From contig NC_050101.1 of NCBI RefSeq assembly GCF_902167145.1, positions 112,497,789 to 112,561,788 on the forward strand: 64,000 bases of DNA, read 5' to 3'. The notes under the pieces are model-generated. The model made no database searches. It saw nothing but the letters and a program-made list of their open reading frames with translations, and had not been told where the DNA came from. Of this stretch, positions 23,026-35,136 are shown piece by piece. Origin of the DNA: Zea mays. Its lineage: Eukaryota; Streptophyta; Magnoliopsida; Poales; Poaceae. Position numbers and translations under genes: made by a program. Positions within the stretch are counted from its first letter, which is position 1, and each line of letters starts with the position of its first letter.

Positions 23026-26000
23026 ATGGCGTACGCGGCGAGGCGGAAGAAGCGGGTGGGCCGCTACGAGGTGGGCCGGACCATCGGCCAGGGCACCTTC
23101 GCCAAGGTCAAGTTCGCCGTCGACGCCGACACCGGCGCGCCCGTCGCCATGAAGGTGCTCGACAAGGAGACCATCTTCGCCCACCGCATGCTCCACCAGG
23201 TACCTAACCTCATCCCATCCGCTCCAAGTTTTCAGGGATTCGGGTTCCTTTACTGGCACGTCTGAGCTTGATTTGCTATGCGGCCTTTGAAAATTTCGAT
23301 CCCGGGCGAGCTGCCTAGGCAGCCACATACACGGCGGAATCGTCGAAGAAAAAAAAAAGTCGGGCTGATTCCGGTGCGGGACCGAGCCGAATATACCTGG
23401 TGTGAGCAACGCGACGCCTACGCACACAGTAATCCTATCCCAGTCCCAGCAGCAGCAACTTGCGCTTTGGTCCGGCAAATGGGCTGTGAATTCTGCGCCG
23501 CCTGACCGTCGCCCGCCCCCGCCCCCCACAAACAAGGGGTGGAAGTGTTTGGTTTCTGTGTCTTCAAGTGTATCTACCCTGCTAGTATCTTGTGTGGCAG
23601 CGTTGACCTGGTTGATTAAGCCATTTTTGGCATTTCGCAGGCTCTGTTTACACGAGTCTGGTCCTCCGCTATTCCCACATAAATGATTAGGAAGAGAAGA
23701 GTCCAGCCTGACCACCGTCGCTTTCTTTTTCCCAAAGCTTTTTAGACCGTATTCCAATGACAGCACCGGAGATCTGCATTCTAGGTTTAACACATGTTGT
23801 GCTACCGACAATTACTACTAGCCAAAGACCAAAGTAGAATCACTGGCAATGAAAAACACCAAGTTTTGGATCCATCAAAATACTACAAGCTCACAAAAAC
23901 AATAACTTCCTTCTCTCTCTCTCAAGAATTGAGTATTTTTTGTCCGTGCTCCAGTGAGCTTACTGCTTTTTTGCTGCCAGATCAAAAGGGAAATATCAAT
24001 CATGAAGATCGTAAGACATCCCAACATAGTCAGGCTTAATGAGGTATGTGGTGTGCCATAACGGTGCTTACGGTTCTCCGTTTTACCTATCTAATTGTAT
24101 TATTCTAAAATTTTACTCTAGCCCTCTATATCACCTGGTTCCCTTTATTTACTAGTAATTTCATTACTTTGTAGGTGTTGGCAGGGAAGACGAAGATATA
24201 CATAATCTTGGAACTTGTCAATGGAGGCGAACTGTTTGATAAAATAGTAAGAATATCTTGTTCCATGCATTTCCAGATAAGTAGCTAATATCTATTACTG
24301 CATTCTGTACATCATATATTTTTAGCAGATATGTATGGTGATCAGAACCACTTATACTAGCTTCAGTTTTGTGCTAATTATTTGTCTCTTGTTGATTTAA
24401 GGTATTCCTTCCTTCTAAATTCTTGTAATACTAATTGCTGCCCTACTTTAACTATACCTATTTTTTATTCGGGGTCTTGATAAGAGAAACTTGTTCCCAT
24501 CAGATGAGGCCCACTACCTACCAGTGGATTCAATAAATGATTCCTTCCAATAGCTTTTATGAGGAAAATGCTTGGATGATTAAGACAAACAAAATAAAGC
24601 ACACATGTTCATGTAAATGACACTTGAATTCAATCCATTGGTGACCAATGATGCTTTATGGTTTCTGAATTCTGGCCTGTGGCCTGTGCTGAGCATAAAA
24701 AACTTCTTATGTTCTTGCATATTTTTCAATATGTTAACCCCTTTTGTCAATTAAAAATCTCCACGAACCTAGAAGAATCTAGGTGACTTCAATGTTAAGA
24801 AGAAATAGGGACCCAAATTCGAGATGTAGAAAACCTGAACCTGAGGGGTGCACACCCATAGCTCACTTGATTCCAGGTTCCTAAATCATTTTTTAAATAT
24901 AAATAGATGGTAACGGATAACATCAAATACTTGTAGGCCCGATATGGGAAGCTACGTGAGAATGAAGCCAGGAAGTATTTCCAGCAGCTTATTGATGCCA
25001 TTGATTATTGCCACAGCAAAGGAGTTTATCATAGGGATTTGAAGGTCTGTCTTTGATAACTGATGGAAGTATTACTTTAGGTATTCATTAATTACATACC
25101 TTAACACTGACAGTTTGGGCATTGTTCTGTAGCCTGAAAATATGCTTCTTGACTCACGTGGAAACTTAAAAGTTTCTGATTTTGGACTTAGTACACTGTC
25201 TCAGAATGTAAGTTTGTTGATTTCTGTTTCTGTACTGCCAACTTATATTAATGATTTCATGTGCTAATAAGGAGCTTCCCCCAGGGAGCAGGACTTCTTC
25301 ACACAACATGTGGAACACCAAATTATGTTGCTCCTGAGGTACAGATTGCTGCTAACTACTGAATGGTGTAAACATGCATGGCGGGTGAAATGCTCTCTAC
25401 TGAAACAAGATCAAACAAAAACAAAATTCATTTGTCCTACATTATGATAAATGATCTTTTAAGATTTTATTTTGAACAAAGCAGGAGCTTTCTTTCAAGA
25501 AAATCTGTGACAAAATATATACATAATAAGTTAGAAGGTTCCTTGAAGGACGATGTTGTTTTATAATAAAAAACTGAATATTTCTTTTGCCATGTTCATT
25601 CTAAGCTTTGCTAGTTGCATGTTTTTCACAAGTGTCTGTCACTGTCGTTATCTTTGACATCATTTTGAGATAAAATCATGAGTGTCTCAGTACATATAAT
25701 ATTCTATACTTAACTTGGATCACAATTTAGGTGCTAGGTAGCGATGGATATGACGGACCTGCAGCAGACATTTGGTCATGTGGTGTCATTCTCTATGTTT
25801 TAATGGCTGGTTACCTTCCCTTTGAGGAGAATGACCTTCCAAGTTTGTATGAAAAGGTATCGGCTTCTTTTCAAGTGTGAAATTTTAAATATACCGTTGT
25901 CTTCAAAAATTGTTGGATTGCACAATTACTTGGCTCATCTAACACTGAAATCCCTCTCCTCATCTTTTGTATTTCAAGATAACTGCAGCTAAGTACTCAT

Positions 26001-28560
26001 GCCCATACTGGTTCTCTCCAGGAGCCAAGTCATTGATCCAGAGATTACTTGATCCAAATCCAAGAACTGTAAGTAAAAGTACAAGCTTGTTTCATTTCAT
26101 GTTCTAGTATTTGGATTCTAAACAATGGTTTTCGTGTAACTGTAAGCTTTCAGAAGAGTTAATCACCAGTTACACTTTTTGTTACTTTTGGCCTATAGTG
26201 TGTGAACTCTTTACAAGTATTTTATCACATATGTTTATATTGATATTCTGACTTGTGTTTGGGAAGTTCTATATACAATATCAATATAAAAACTATCCAC
26301 GACGAATTATACACGTTTATTGCCAAGCATCTTTACCTAATATGTAGCATTTCGGTCATCTGTATTGACAAATAAATTGATGGTATCGGTTTCTCTTGTC
26401 TCTGCACTTCATTTCCAGCGTATCACTATTGGAGAAATAAGAGCAGACCCATGGTTTGAGAAGAACTATGTAGCTATTAGACGCGGTGAAGATGAGAATG
26501 TTAGCCTGGATGATGTTCAAGCTGTTTTTGACAATATTGAGGTTTGTGAGAAATTGGTCTATCCAAGCATGTTATGTAAACTCAGTTATCTCCTTTCAGA
26601 GTCAACAGAAAGATCCTTATGGTTCTATTTTCCATGTGAAGTTTTTTCTTCTAATGTTGATTTTATACTATGTTTCTTTTTTCTCAGGACAAGTACGTAT
26701 CTGAGGAAGTAACTCACAAGGATGGTGGTCCTCTTATGATGAATGCCTTTGAGATGATTACGCTATCTCAAGGTTTGGATCTCTCAGCGTTGTTTGATAG
26801 GCAACAGGTACATTGCAATTCTTTTTACTCAGCATAGTGGACCATTGTCATGGGCATACTTAGATGACCCTAAACCCAAGCAGCACACCCATGCTGATGT
26901 CTAGTAGCTGCATTACAAGGGAAGGGATACATGAGATTCTAGGAACTTTGATATGTTTCTTAGTAAAAAGAGATACAATCCCATCCTTTTGTCTTGGCCA
27001 TTAAGAAATTAATATCTCGAATTAACGGAATGCCTCAATCTAATTGTGGCTGCTCCATTGTATGGACTCTAATGGGCTATACATGACAGCCATTTAATAT
27101 TATGCTGTACTTAGCACACAATCAAGATTGAAGTGTTCGTGTGAAGTTTTGAGTTTAACCTATTTGCTCCTTTTTCTCATCAAGTAATATTTTATACCAC
27201 TTCATTTGTGCTACTTGATGTTTTGCTGGTGTTGCCTACTCCCTATTTTCCATGAAGTAGCCACAAGAAAGAAAATGAGCTCGCATATTTCTGCTTTAAC
27301 AAAGACGGTGTAACCTGAGCTATTTTCCCCTTCTTTTTTCCTATCTGTTTGTTCTTGTACAGCAAGTTATTTCATTATGCTAATTAATTGATTCAGATTC
27401 AACATTAAACAATTAACTGGGAGCAGAGAAGAAACCTTGGCCCTTCTTATGTTGAAAGCAAAATGTTATGTGACTGACTGGGAATTCCATCTTACAATAT
27501 TCAAGAACTAAGCTAACACTGTCACACATTTCAGTGACTCAACAATAGACTTGAGAGACACTCGACAAACAGTTTTGAGTAACCAGGCATAGTTCAGTAG
27601 CAAAACTGAACCAAAAAATTCAATATCTCATTATGAACAAGATTCAAGATTTAAGCAAATATTTTATATTTAAAGTTTTAAATCAACCTGTCCTGCGTCA
27701 AATTGTATTTGCCTGCTGCAATTGGTATCTCTATAGAAATCATGATTAATTCATGTAGCAGACGTACTTCTCATGTTATCTATATGTAGACATTGATCCT
27801 TTTCTGTTCTCTTGATTTGTTTCGTCATCTCCTTGATACATGGTTGGAATTTGCTCTACACATATCTCAGTCCTTATGGATAACAGGCTTATCATTTAGT
27901 CTATCTAATGCCTCTTGCATCACATGTTTTTTACTTTTTTTCTGTAGGAGTATGTCAAGCGCCAAACGCGTTTTGTCTCAAGAAAACCAGCTAAGACTAT
28001 AGTAGCTACAATTGAAGTTGTTGCCGAGTCAATGAGTCTCAAGGTCCACTCCCAGAATTACAAGGTACACTTGAAACATCGCTTCAAAAAATATCTGCTG
28101 GACAATCATTTGACTCTTGTTCATCTCCATGTGCTGGTACATGTTTACTAACTTTGCAGCTGCGGCTTGAAGGTGCATCATCGAACAGAACGAGCCAATT
28201 CGCTGTTGTTCTAGAGGTGAGGTCACGCAGCCCATCAGTTGATCACTTGTCTTTACACAATGTTGTTGTGCAGCCATTTTCATGCTCTGCAGTGCACTTG
28301 AATCAGGTTTTTCAAGTTGCCCCTTCTCTGTTCATGGTTGATGTTCGAAAGGTCGCCGGTGACACCCTGGAATACCACAGGGTCTGTTCTGTTTGCATCC
28401 CATCCTTTTACTAATGATTTGAGTCTTGTAATGACTGCTAACCTGCATCTTAAACGAGCTGCAGTTTTACAAGAACCTATGCAGCAGACTTGACAGCATA
28501 ATCTGGAGGCCAATCGAAGTTTCTGCGAAATCTAAGCTGCTGAGGACGACCACTTGCTAG
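23026..28560 (+). CDS. CIPK24: CBL-interacting protein kinase, SOS2/CIPK24 type
   Basis: Fourteen coding exons, all joined at codon boundaries: 23026-23199, 23981-24043, 24175-24246, 24937-25044, 25133-25207, 25285-25338, 25731-25856, 25979-26068, 26419-26541, 26688-26807, 27948-28064, 28160-28216, 28307-28381 and 28465-28560. The product is 449 aa, as expected (Arabidopsis SOS2 446). Ser/Thr kinase domain: GQGTFAKV at 21-28, catalytic Lys43, HRDLK with Asp137, DFG at 155-157, and activation loop to APE at 180-182. The autoinhibitory NAF motif is at 314-316 ([18 protein letters not shown]), followed by the PPI segment for PP2C binding (about 338-370). CBL calcium sensors bind NAF and relieve inhibition. 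SOS2-type kinases with CBL4/SOS3 activate the plasma-membrane Na+/H+ antiporter SOS1 in salt tolerance. The multi-exon structure and the [12 protein letters not shown] tail favour CIPK24; CIPK8 is the main alternative. Confidence 0.9.
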
Positions 28561-28990
28561 CCCAGCACTGAGCTACTGTAAATGGCAACCAACAACAAGA
28601 GACGTGGTTCGTAGCCGTTAGAAGAGGGGGAAACTTCTGTTAAATCCAGCGTATAGCTCGTGGAGCTGGGATTCACGAGGATTTCTGCATCTCGCTTTCT
28701 CAGGTGATGCATGTACCATAGCTGTCTTCGTTAGATCAGACGAGGCAGCTCAAAGCACCAGGTGTTTGTATATATATATTTTTTGTAACGCTATTGTAGA
28801 TAGCCTGTGTAGCTCCAGCCGTGCAGCTGTATGTAGCAGAAACCTGAATGTCCGAAAACGCCCCTGAATGTCAGGTAGAATCGTTGCTTGCATCCAGTTA
28901 ACAAGCTGGCCTATGTGGTCATGCCACCATACAGTAGTACACATGCACCACAGGATCAGCAAGAGGATAGAGCCGTAGTAGAATCATGGA
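28561..28990 (+). other. CIPK24 3' UTR region
   Basis: Sequence following the TAG at 28558-28560; it probably contains the 3' UTR. No repeat or second gene recognised. Confidence 0.4.
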
Positions 28991-29331
28991 AGCAGATATG
29001 TTGAACTTTTACAGGTTGCATCTGAATTTGATGAGGTTTTAAGTTATTATATTAAAACACACCATCAGAATCTGTGGGTTGCGGAACTGCGCATCATCTG
29101 GACTGAAATGAACATGCAGAAATTATCTCTAGTCAGGTTTACATAACATCTACTCCCTAACAAATATGACAGCAGGTCACGACTAACCTACAAGCTTACT
29201 GCTAGAGATGCTGCATCAACAGAAGTTGGTAGCAAAGCTTCTGTCAGCAACCTAGATGGGATAGTATGGTTTGGGCTCACCGGATACGTGGGCTGGTCTG
29301 GGCCAAAGGAAGGTGAGGACCGGCTTTGTAA

Positions 29332-29509
29332 GGGTCCGTTTGGTTGCGAGACGGCTAGGACAGAGGCATTCTCTGGCGTCCTCTCCAATTTTAAGGAATA
29401 ATTGGGGACAATACTGGAATAGTTCTGTCTCAACCCTAAACCCTGAACCAAACAATTTTATTTGAGAAAATCATCCCATCTCATCCTGTCATTGCAACCA
29501 AACACATCA
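29332..29509. mobile_element. Tourist-like MITE, 178 bp
   Basis: GGGTCCGTTTGGTTGC at the left and GCAACCAAACACATCA at the right form inverted repeats (12 of 16), flanked by TAA at 29329-29331 and 29510-29512. Confidence 0.65.
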
Positions 29510-29756
29510 TAAAAGATCAAAATAGAAATAAACGGAAGATGTTTACATAACTTTTTTATTATTATTTTAGGAGGGAGTCTTTTCTATCTCGAGGGTTTAT
29601 TTGAAATAAAAAAATGAAATGTCTTAACTTGATAAATCAAATTATTTTTTATTACACTTCTTGTGGTTATACTTTTTTTATAAATTAATATATAAGCAGT
29701 TCTCAAACATTAGATTCAGAACTCTTAATACCAGAAAAAAGGATGTTGTAACTTGA

Positions 29757-29950
29757 GGCTTGTTTAGAAAATCTAGCTTTAAAAAACTGGTTTATAAAAA
29801 CTGAGGTGGTTCCAAACATACTAGTTTATACCACAGTTTATATAAATTGAATTCATAGTTTCTTAAAAACCAAGAAACTAGTCTCTCCAAGCTAAAAAAT
29901 AAAAACTGATTTTTTAAAAATTAAAAACTAGATTGCTTTCAAACATGGCC
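29757..29950. mobile_element. Tourist-like MITE, about 194 bp, degenerate
   Basis: GGCTTGTTTAGAAAATCTAG and CTAGATTGCTTTCAAACATG form an imperfect inverted repeat. Flanks TTGA and TTAA resemble a decayed 3-bp duplication. The internal sequence is AT-rich with no coding capacity. Confidence 0.5.
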
Positions 29951-30529
29951 TTAATCAACTCATTCAAAAACTGGGTTTATATAAACAAGATGTTGATGTG
30001 ATATGCCGCAGGCCCGAGACGAGCATCTGCTCCACTAAACAGGGCAGGGAGCTCAAGTTCCTCAACTACTATGCTCAACAAGTGGCAGCCTTGCCGCCAC
30101 GTCCTCCACCCCATTCTCCAGCTCTCGAGTTCAGATGAACCTGCCCAGACGACGTCAAAAGCCTCACGAAATGCAAAAGCGTGTAGCTTTATTCAAAGAC
30201 ACGACTGGGCTTGGCAATGGTTTCTTTTTCCCTCCCTACGTCACGCCGGTGACGCAGGCAGGTTTTCGCGGCATCAGAAATTCAGAGAAGGGCCGGCCAA
30301 GTGCATGAACGAACCAGTCGGTCCAGGGGAGCAGCACGGCGCAGGACGCAGCGACCAGCGAGAGAAAGGGTAGATAGAGGGGACGAACATGGTCGCCTCG
30401 TCAATACAGTAGTAGTAGGTGGCAGCTGCCGAGAGGGCAACTGGTGCACTGGACAGTGCAGCGACGCCGATTCAGGGACACATGAATGCATCGATGGACG
30501 CGAGGAAGAAGACAGCACTAAGACCAACT

Positions 30530-30876
30530 CCAGCAGCACTGGCTATCCCACTCCGTATCCCTTTTTTACACGTTCTAAGTCACTATTTCGCTCTCCAGCA
30601 GCCTCCACATCCGTCTCCGCAAAACACACGCCGTGTACCTGCACTCCCCTTTTCCACGGTTTCTCTCTCCTCTCCGCACAAGACTGCATGCGCTCGCGGC
30701 TGCTCGCGGGCCCCAGCTGTCATAGACTGCATGCGGAGTGCAAATACGGAGTCTGCTGGAAACGGGGACGGATACGGAGAGGAGGGAGTCTGCTGGAAAC
30801 GGGGACGGATACGGAGAGGAGAGAGAAACTGTTGGCCGTGCTAAATAGGGATAGGGAGTCTGCTGGAGTTGGTCTT
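30530..30876. mobile_element. Foldback/MITE with 17-bp perfect TIRs and a 37-bp tandem repeat
   Basis: AAGACCAACTCCAGCAG at 30530-30546 is matched inverted at 30860-30876. Inside, a 37-bp unit beginning GTCTGCTGGAAACGG is present twice in tandem (30751-30787 and 30788-30824). The flanks show no clear target duplication. Confidence 0.6.
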
Positions 30877-30899
30877 TGGGCAAAGCGTCATTTTTCGCG

Positions 30900-31759
30900 T
30901 GTTGCTGGATCATTACCATAACATATGGGCATAGCACAAGTAGAACCGAAACACAACCTTTATTTATCTTCAGAGGAAGGTTGCAAATATTACAGTGTTT
31001 AAACCACCTGCCTGTCAAAATCAGGTCTCTGCAGAAGAAAAACAACCACACAGGGCTGTGAAGGCAAAAGGCTCTGTAGAATGAACCTTGCAAAGGCCAG
31101 ATCCCCAAGCACATAGGCAAACCATACCGACACTTCCGCCCATGGCCAACAACACACTGCACTCGGCAAGATTGCAGGCACCCAGACATCAAAGACATGG
31201 AGCTAAGTTTCTCTGAATGGAGACACCGACAGTTGGGACTTGATACAATTGCACTCAAAAGAATGTTGATGTCTGCAATTCTGGATGGAGAGTTGCAACC
31301 ACCGACAACTGGACTTGCTACAATTGCAATCAAAAGAGTGTTGATGTCTGCAGCTCTATAACCAGGAATACCGGAAAAGAACACACACTTGACACAGATA
31401 CTTGGGTTTCAAACACAACTTGAGAAACTGCATGGTGGAACGACTGATCACGAGGGCTTAGTTTGGGACAAAAGGGGGCAGAGTGCCATAGCAATGGCTG
31501 CCAAAGGCTCAAGAAACAGAGATCCTCACAGGAGGATTCCTGCAAAAAAATGAGCCTCCGGAAAAAAACACCCCCCTCGGAAAACAACTGGCCCTAGGAC
31601 GACGACGAACAGAAGACCCACCATGACACAAACACGAGCCGGAAACCAGACTCAACTACAGAGCATAGACTTGAGTACTAAACTACTGCTTCGGTCGTGT
31701 ATTTGCATCCGGAGAAGGTTGACCTAGCATCTCCAGCGACGAATAACCGCCGTGTTCCT
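30900..31759 (-). other. Probable EBF 3' UTR / downstream region
   Basis: Downstream of the EBF stop on the minus strand. It contains two U7 tracts in transcript sense (31544-31550 and 31562-31568) and an imperfect 50-bp direct repeat (31227-31277 and 31303-31352). EBF transcripts are known in Arabidopsis for long, poly-U-containing, regulatory 3' UTRs; the end of this transcript cannot be placed from sequence. Confidence 0.5.
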
Positions 31760-33743
31760 CTAAGCAAGGATGTCGCACCGCCAGAGCTGCTTCTCCAGGG
31801 ACGCGATGTTGTGGTTGCCAATGAAGTTGAACTGGAGATTCAGCCCCTCCAAGGACGAAGACATGCTGCCTAGGAAAGGGACGCTCTTCTGGGTGACCTT
31901 CATACAGCCGGACAGCGAGAGGACGCGCAGCCTGAGCTGCTTTGCCGCTGCCAAGACCGCGACGCCGTAGTCGCTGACCATGCAGTTCGAAAGGTCGAGC
32001 TCGGCGAGCTGGCTGCAGCTCTCAGAGATGGCGAACAGGCTTGCATCGGTAATCTTGCTGCATCCCTCGAGACTGAGGTGCGCAAGGGAAGCGCCGTGGG
32101 CCTTAACCAAGGCGGAAACAGCTGCATCCGTGAGATTCTCGCAACCGTTCAAATCGACGTTGACCAGCCCACTGTTTGAACTCTTTATCAGTGGAAGGAA
32201 GCCGCTGTCGGTGACTGCACTAAGGCCACTCAAATTGACGTTCTCCAGCTGAGGGCAGATCATGCCCACCACGGCAAGGCTGGCGTCGGTGAAGCCTGGG
32301 CAATCCTTGATGGCCAGGGAACGTAGTGATTTGCATACCGGAAGTTGTGCAGGTGCGGAGCAGATGTCCTTGATCCCGACGCACTTGGACAGGGAGAGAG
32401 ACTTAAACTTTGGGCTGCAGTTGAGGAGGAACGCAAGAATGCCCGTAAGAGTAACCCTGCTGCATTCCTCGATCTGCAAGTTCTCCAGGACCTTAGATGA
32501 TTCTGCAAATTCCTTGAGACATCCATCTGAGACCTTGCTGCACCTCTTGAGGTTAACAAGCCTCAAACTTGGGCTGAACTTGGCGACAGATGCAAGAGCA
32601 AGATCCGTGAGTCCCGGGCAGGAGACAACAGTCATTCGCCTGAGCTTCTGCAGGCCCAGGGCATTGGCCATCACCCAGAATCCCCTCTCACCGACAGCAG
32701 GGAGGCGAGAAAGGGTCAGGTCTTTGATTGACTTCCCGTAGTACCCGATCACAGCAAGGGAAGCATCAGTAATGTTCAAACCCTGAAGCCGGACCTTTGT
32801 CAACGAAGAGGCGGTCGCAGAGCAGACGAGGCCAGACACACCCTGGTCATCGACGAGTGCGCAATTCTTGATGCTAACCGCCTGTAGCTTGGCGCAGAAA
32901 CGACCTACAGCCTTGAGACCCTCGTTGGCCACACCGGAGCATCCCTCGATGGTGAGCGACTTCAGTTCCGGGCAACCCTGAGCAACCGCGGCGAGGCCCT
33001 TGTCCGTGATCATAGGGCAGCCAGAGATGTCAAGCCGCTCCAGCGAGTGGCACTCGGCCGCGACCTCGGCGAGCCCGGCGTCCGTCACCTGCGGGACATC
33101 CCACAGGGTAAGGGAGCGGAGCTCTGGGCAGCCGCGGGCGAGGGCGGAGATGCCGGCGTCGGTGACGCCACGCGCGGGGTGGCTCCCGCGGACGGAGACG
33201 GCAGCCAGACGGCCGGCGACGGCCGCCGCCGTGAGGCGCGCGTCCGTGGCCTCCATGCCCTCGAGGGTCCTCTCGCGGGCGTCGCCGTCCAGGTCCATCA
33301 GATCGGCCTCGTCGTCCTCGCTGAGGTACTCCTGGTTGAGGTCCGGCACGGCGGGGGCGGCCGGGGCCAGCACGGCCTCAGAGGCGCGGATGCCGGCGAG
33401 GAGCGCGAGCCAGCGGCGGGAGACGCAGGCCGACGCGCAGCGCGCGCGGGTGCCCTGCACGCGGCGCAGGACCTCGAAGAGGCACTCGTCCGGCAGCGCG
33501 TCCAGGGGCATCTCATCCCCGCGCTTCTGCCTCTTGGGCGCCGCCGTCACGGGCTCCGCGGCCGCCGTCGCGAACACGCGCTTCCGCGACCGGACGCCGG
33601 AGAGAACCGCATCGCCTAATCGAAGAAACGAGGGGTAAGAACACACGAAAAGGGAATCCAATCCCCAAAGCGGCAACTGCAAATCATCAACCCCTTAGCC
33701 AAAAGCAAAGGCCTTTACCTCTGTATCCCTGGAACGGAGACAT
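31760..33743 (-). CDS. EBF1: EIN3-binding F-box protein (EBF1/2 type)
   Basis: Two exons: 33719-33743 (start ATG at 33743-33741) and 31760-33615, separated by a 103-bp intron with GT-AG ends. The join reads MSPFQGYRG-DAVLSGVRS and the product is 626 aa, matching Arabidopsis EBF1/EBF2 (628/623 aa). An F-box lies at about 44-85 (PLDALPDECLFEVLRRV, then ACVSRRWLAL). An acidic linker with DLNQEYLSEDDEADL follows near 100-120. From about residue 150 to the C-terminus there are leucine-rich repeats of the cysteine-containing type (LxxLxLxxCxxITDxGLxxVA). EBF proteins are the substrate receptors of SCF E3 ligases that ubiquitinate EIN3/EIL transcription factors in the nucleus and dampen ethylene signalling. 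Paralogue number is not resolved. An LTR element begins about 490 bp upstream of the start codon. A long antisense frame over exon 2 is a GC-rich shadow. Confidence 0.92.
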
Positions 33744-34236
33744 GTCGAGCCGCAAAAGACCAAGAACGCCGTCGATGAAGCCGAAGCTTGCTCCCAGAAC
33801 GCCGGAAAAATCGAAACGAAGAAGGGCGGATTTAGAAGACGGACGCCGAACCCTATCGCTTACCGCGACAGGGAAAAAATGGCGGATGAGCCGGAACGGA
33901 CGGGTTAGGGGCAGAGGAGAGGAGGTGGTGGTGGGGTGGGGAAGGAGTGCCCGGTGGCGCCGGCGTTTTATGTGGTGGCGAACCCGGGAGGCAAGTTGCC
34001 CAAGTTGGCGCAATTCGTACCCCTTCCCTTCTGGATCTGCTGGGTTCATTGAATCTTACCTCTCCGTCTCACTGTCTGAGGTAGAGGAGATGCACTGTAC
34101 TGATGCAAATCAGGCTACTGCTTCACGTAATACAGCAAATGAAAAGACCTAACTGCAGTTTGGGTCTAAGCTTTTCATACATTCTCTTTTAGGTGTATGA
34201 ACCCTTAAAGTGCTTCAAATTCATTTGAAATGAACT
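33744..34236 (-). promoter_or_regulatory. EBF 5' UTR / proximal promoter
   Basis: About 490 bp between the EBF start and the LTR element. CATAAAA on the minus strand (33966-33972) is a candidate TATA box about 225 bp upstream of the ATG. Confidence in the exact element is low. Confidence 0.35.
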
Positions 34237-34972
34237 TGTTGACGCTTTTTTGGAGCGCCAATCACTCAAGAAGAACCGGCGGCGGTGCCCTCTGCACAGG
34301 GGCGGACGGTCCGCGCGCAGGGGCCGGACGGTCCGCGGCCTGGTGCGAGACGGCGACGCTCTCTGGTCGGACGCGGACGGTCCGCGGCACAGGGCCGGAC
34401 GGTCCGCGACCTGGTGCAGGAGCTCGGGTTCCCTGCCTGACGGCCGGACGGTCCGCGCCCTAGGGCCGGACGGTCCGCGCGTGCGCAGGGGCGACGGTAG
34501 ATCGCCGACGGCGCCTGGATCTCGCTCCCGGGAGGGACCCCGTCGGGGAGGAGAGATCCTAGGAGTTGTCTAGGCTCGGGCAGGCCGACCTAGACTCCTC
34601 TAATCGACGTAGAGTCGAGGAGAGGCGGAGAATTTGGGGATTGGAATACTAAACTAGGGCTAAACTAGAACTAGACTAGAACTACTCCTAATGCATAAGG
34701 TAAAAATGAGTAATAGACTTGATTTGTTCGATTGTTGGGGGTTCAATCGGCCGTAGCCCTTCATCTATATAAAGGGGGAGGTCTGGATCCGTTTCCAACT
34801 GTTTCCCGAGTTAATCCTGCGGTTTTAGGTAACAAATCCCGCGAGAAACTAGGAACCCTAACTGACTCTGCGCGCGCGCGGACCGTCCGCGCCACCACCG
34901 CGGACTGTCCGGACCGCGGACCGTCCGGCCTCAGCGCCGGACTGTCCGCGCTGCTCAATTTGACTTCCAACA
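34237..34972 (-). repeat. 3' LTR of the gag-only element
   Basis: 736 bp with many GGACGGTCCGC palindromic units (about 34303-34480) and more at 34880-34950. TATATAAA near 34764-34771 lies on the plus strand, opposite to the gag frames. Confidence 0.92.
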
Positions 34973-35136
34973 TATGCCCCCCTGCCTTTTGGTGAAGGTT
35001 GATGAACCAAAAGCATATGAACTAAGCCTGATGTAAGTCACCGGCTTTTCAATATGGAGCTCATTCAATAAAGCACCAATGTATAAAGGCCGTTTCAGAT
35101 TGTATCTTTCTCGGCCATGACCGTTTGATCAATGGA

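Noticed and set aside
22897..23811. 304-aa minus-strand frame over CIPK24 exon 1
   Set aside because: Antisense to a well-supported GC-rich exon; no recognisable domain.
33000..33638. 190-212 aa plus-strand frames antisense to the EBF F-box exon
   Set aside because: GC-rich shadow frames; low-complexity Arg/Ala/Ser products with no family features.
34230..34463. Arg/Gly-rich ORFs in the gypsy-type LTRs
   Set aside because: Same artefact as in the copia LTRs: palindromic GC-rich repeats read through by chance.
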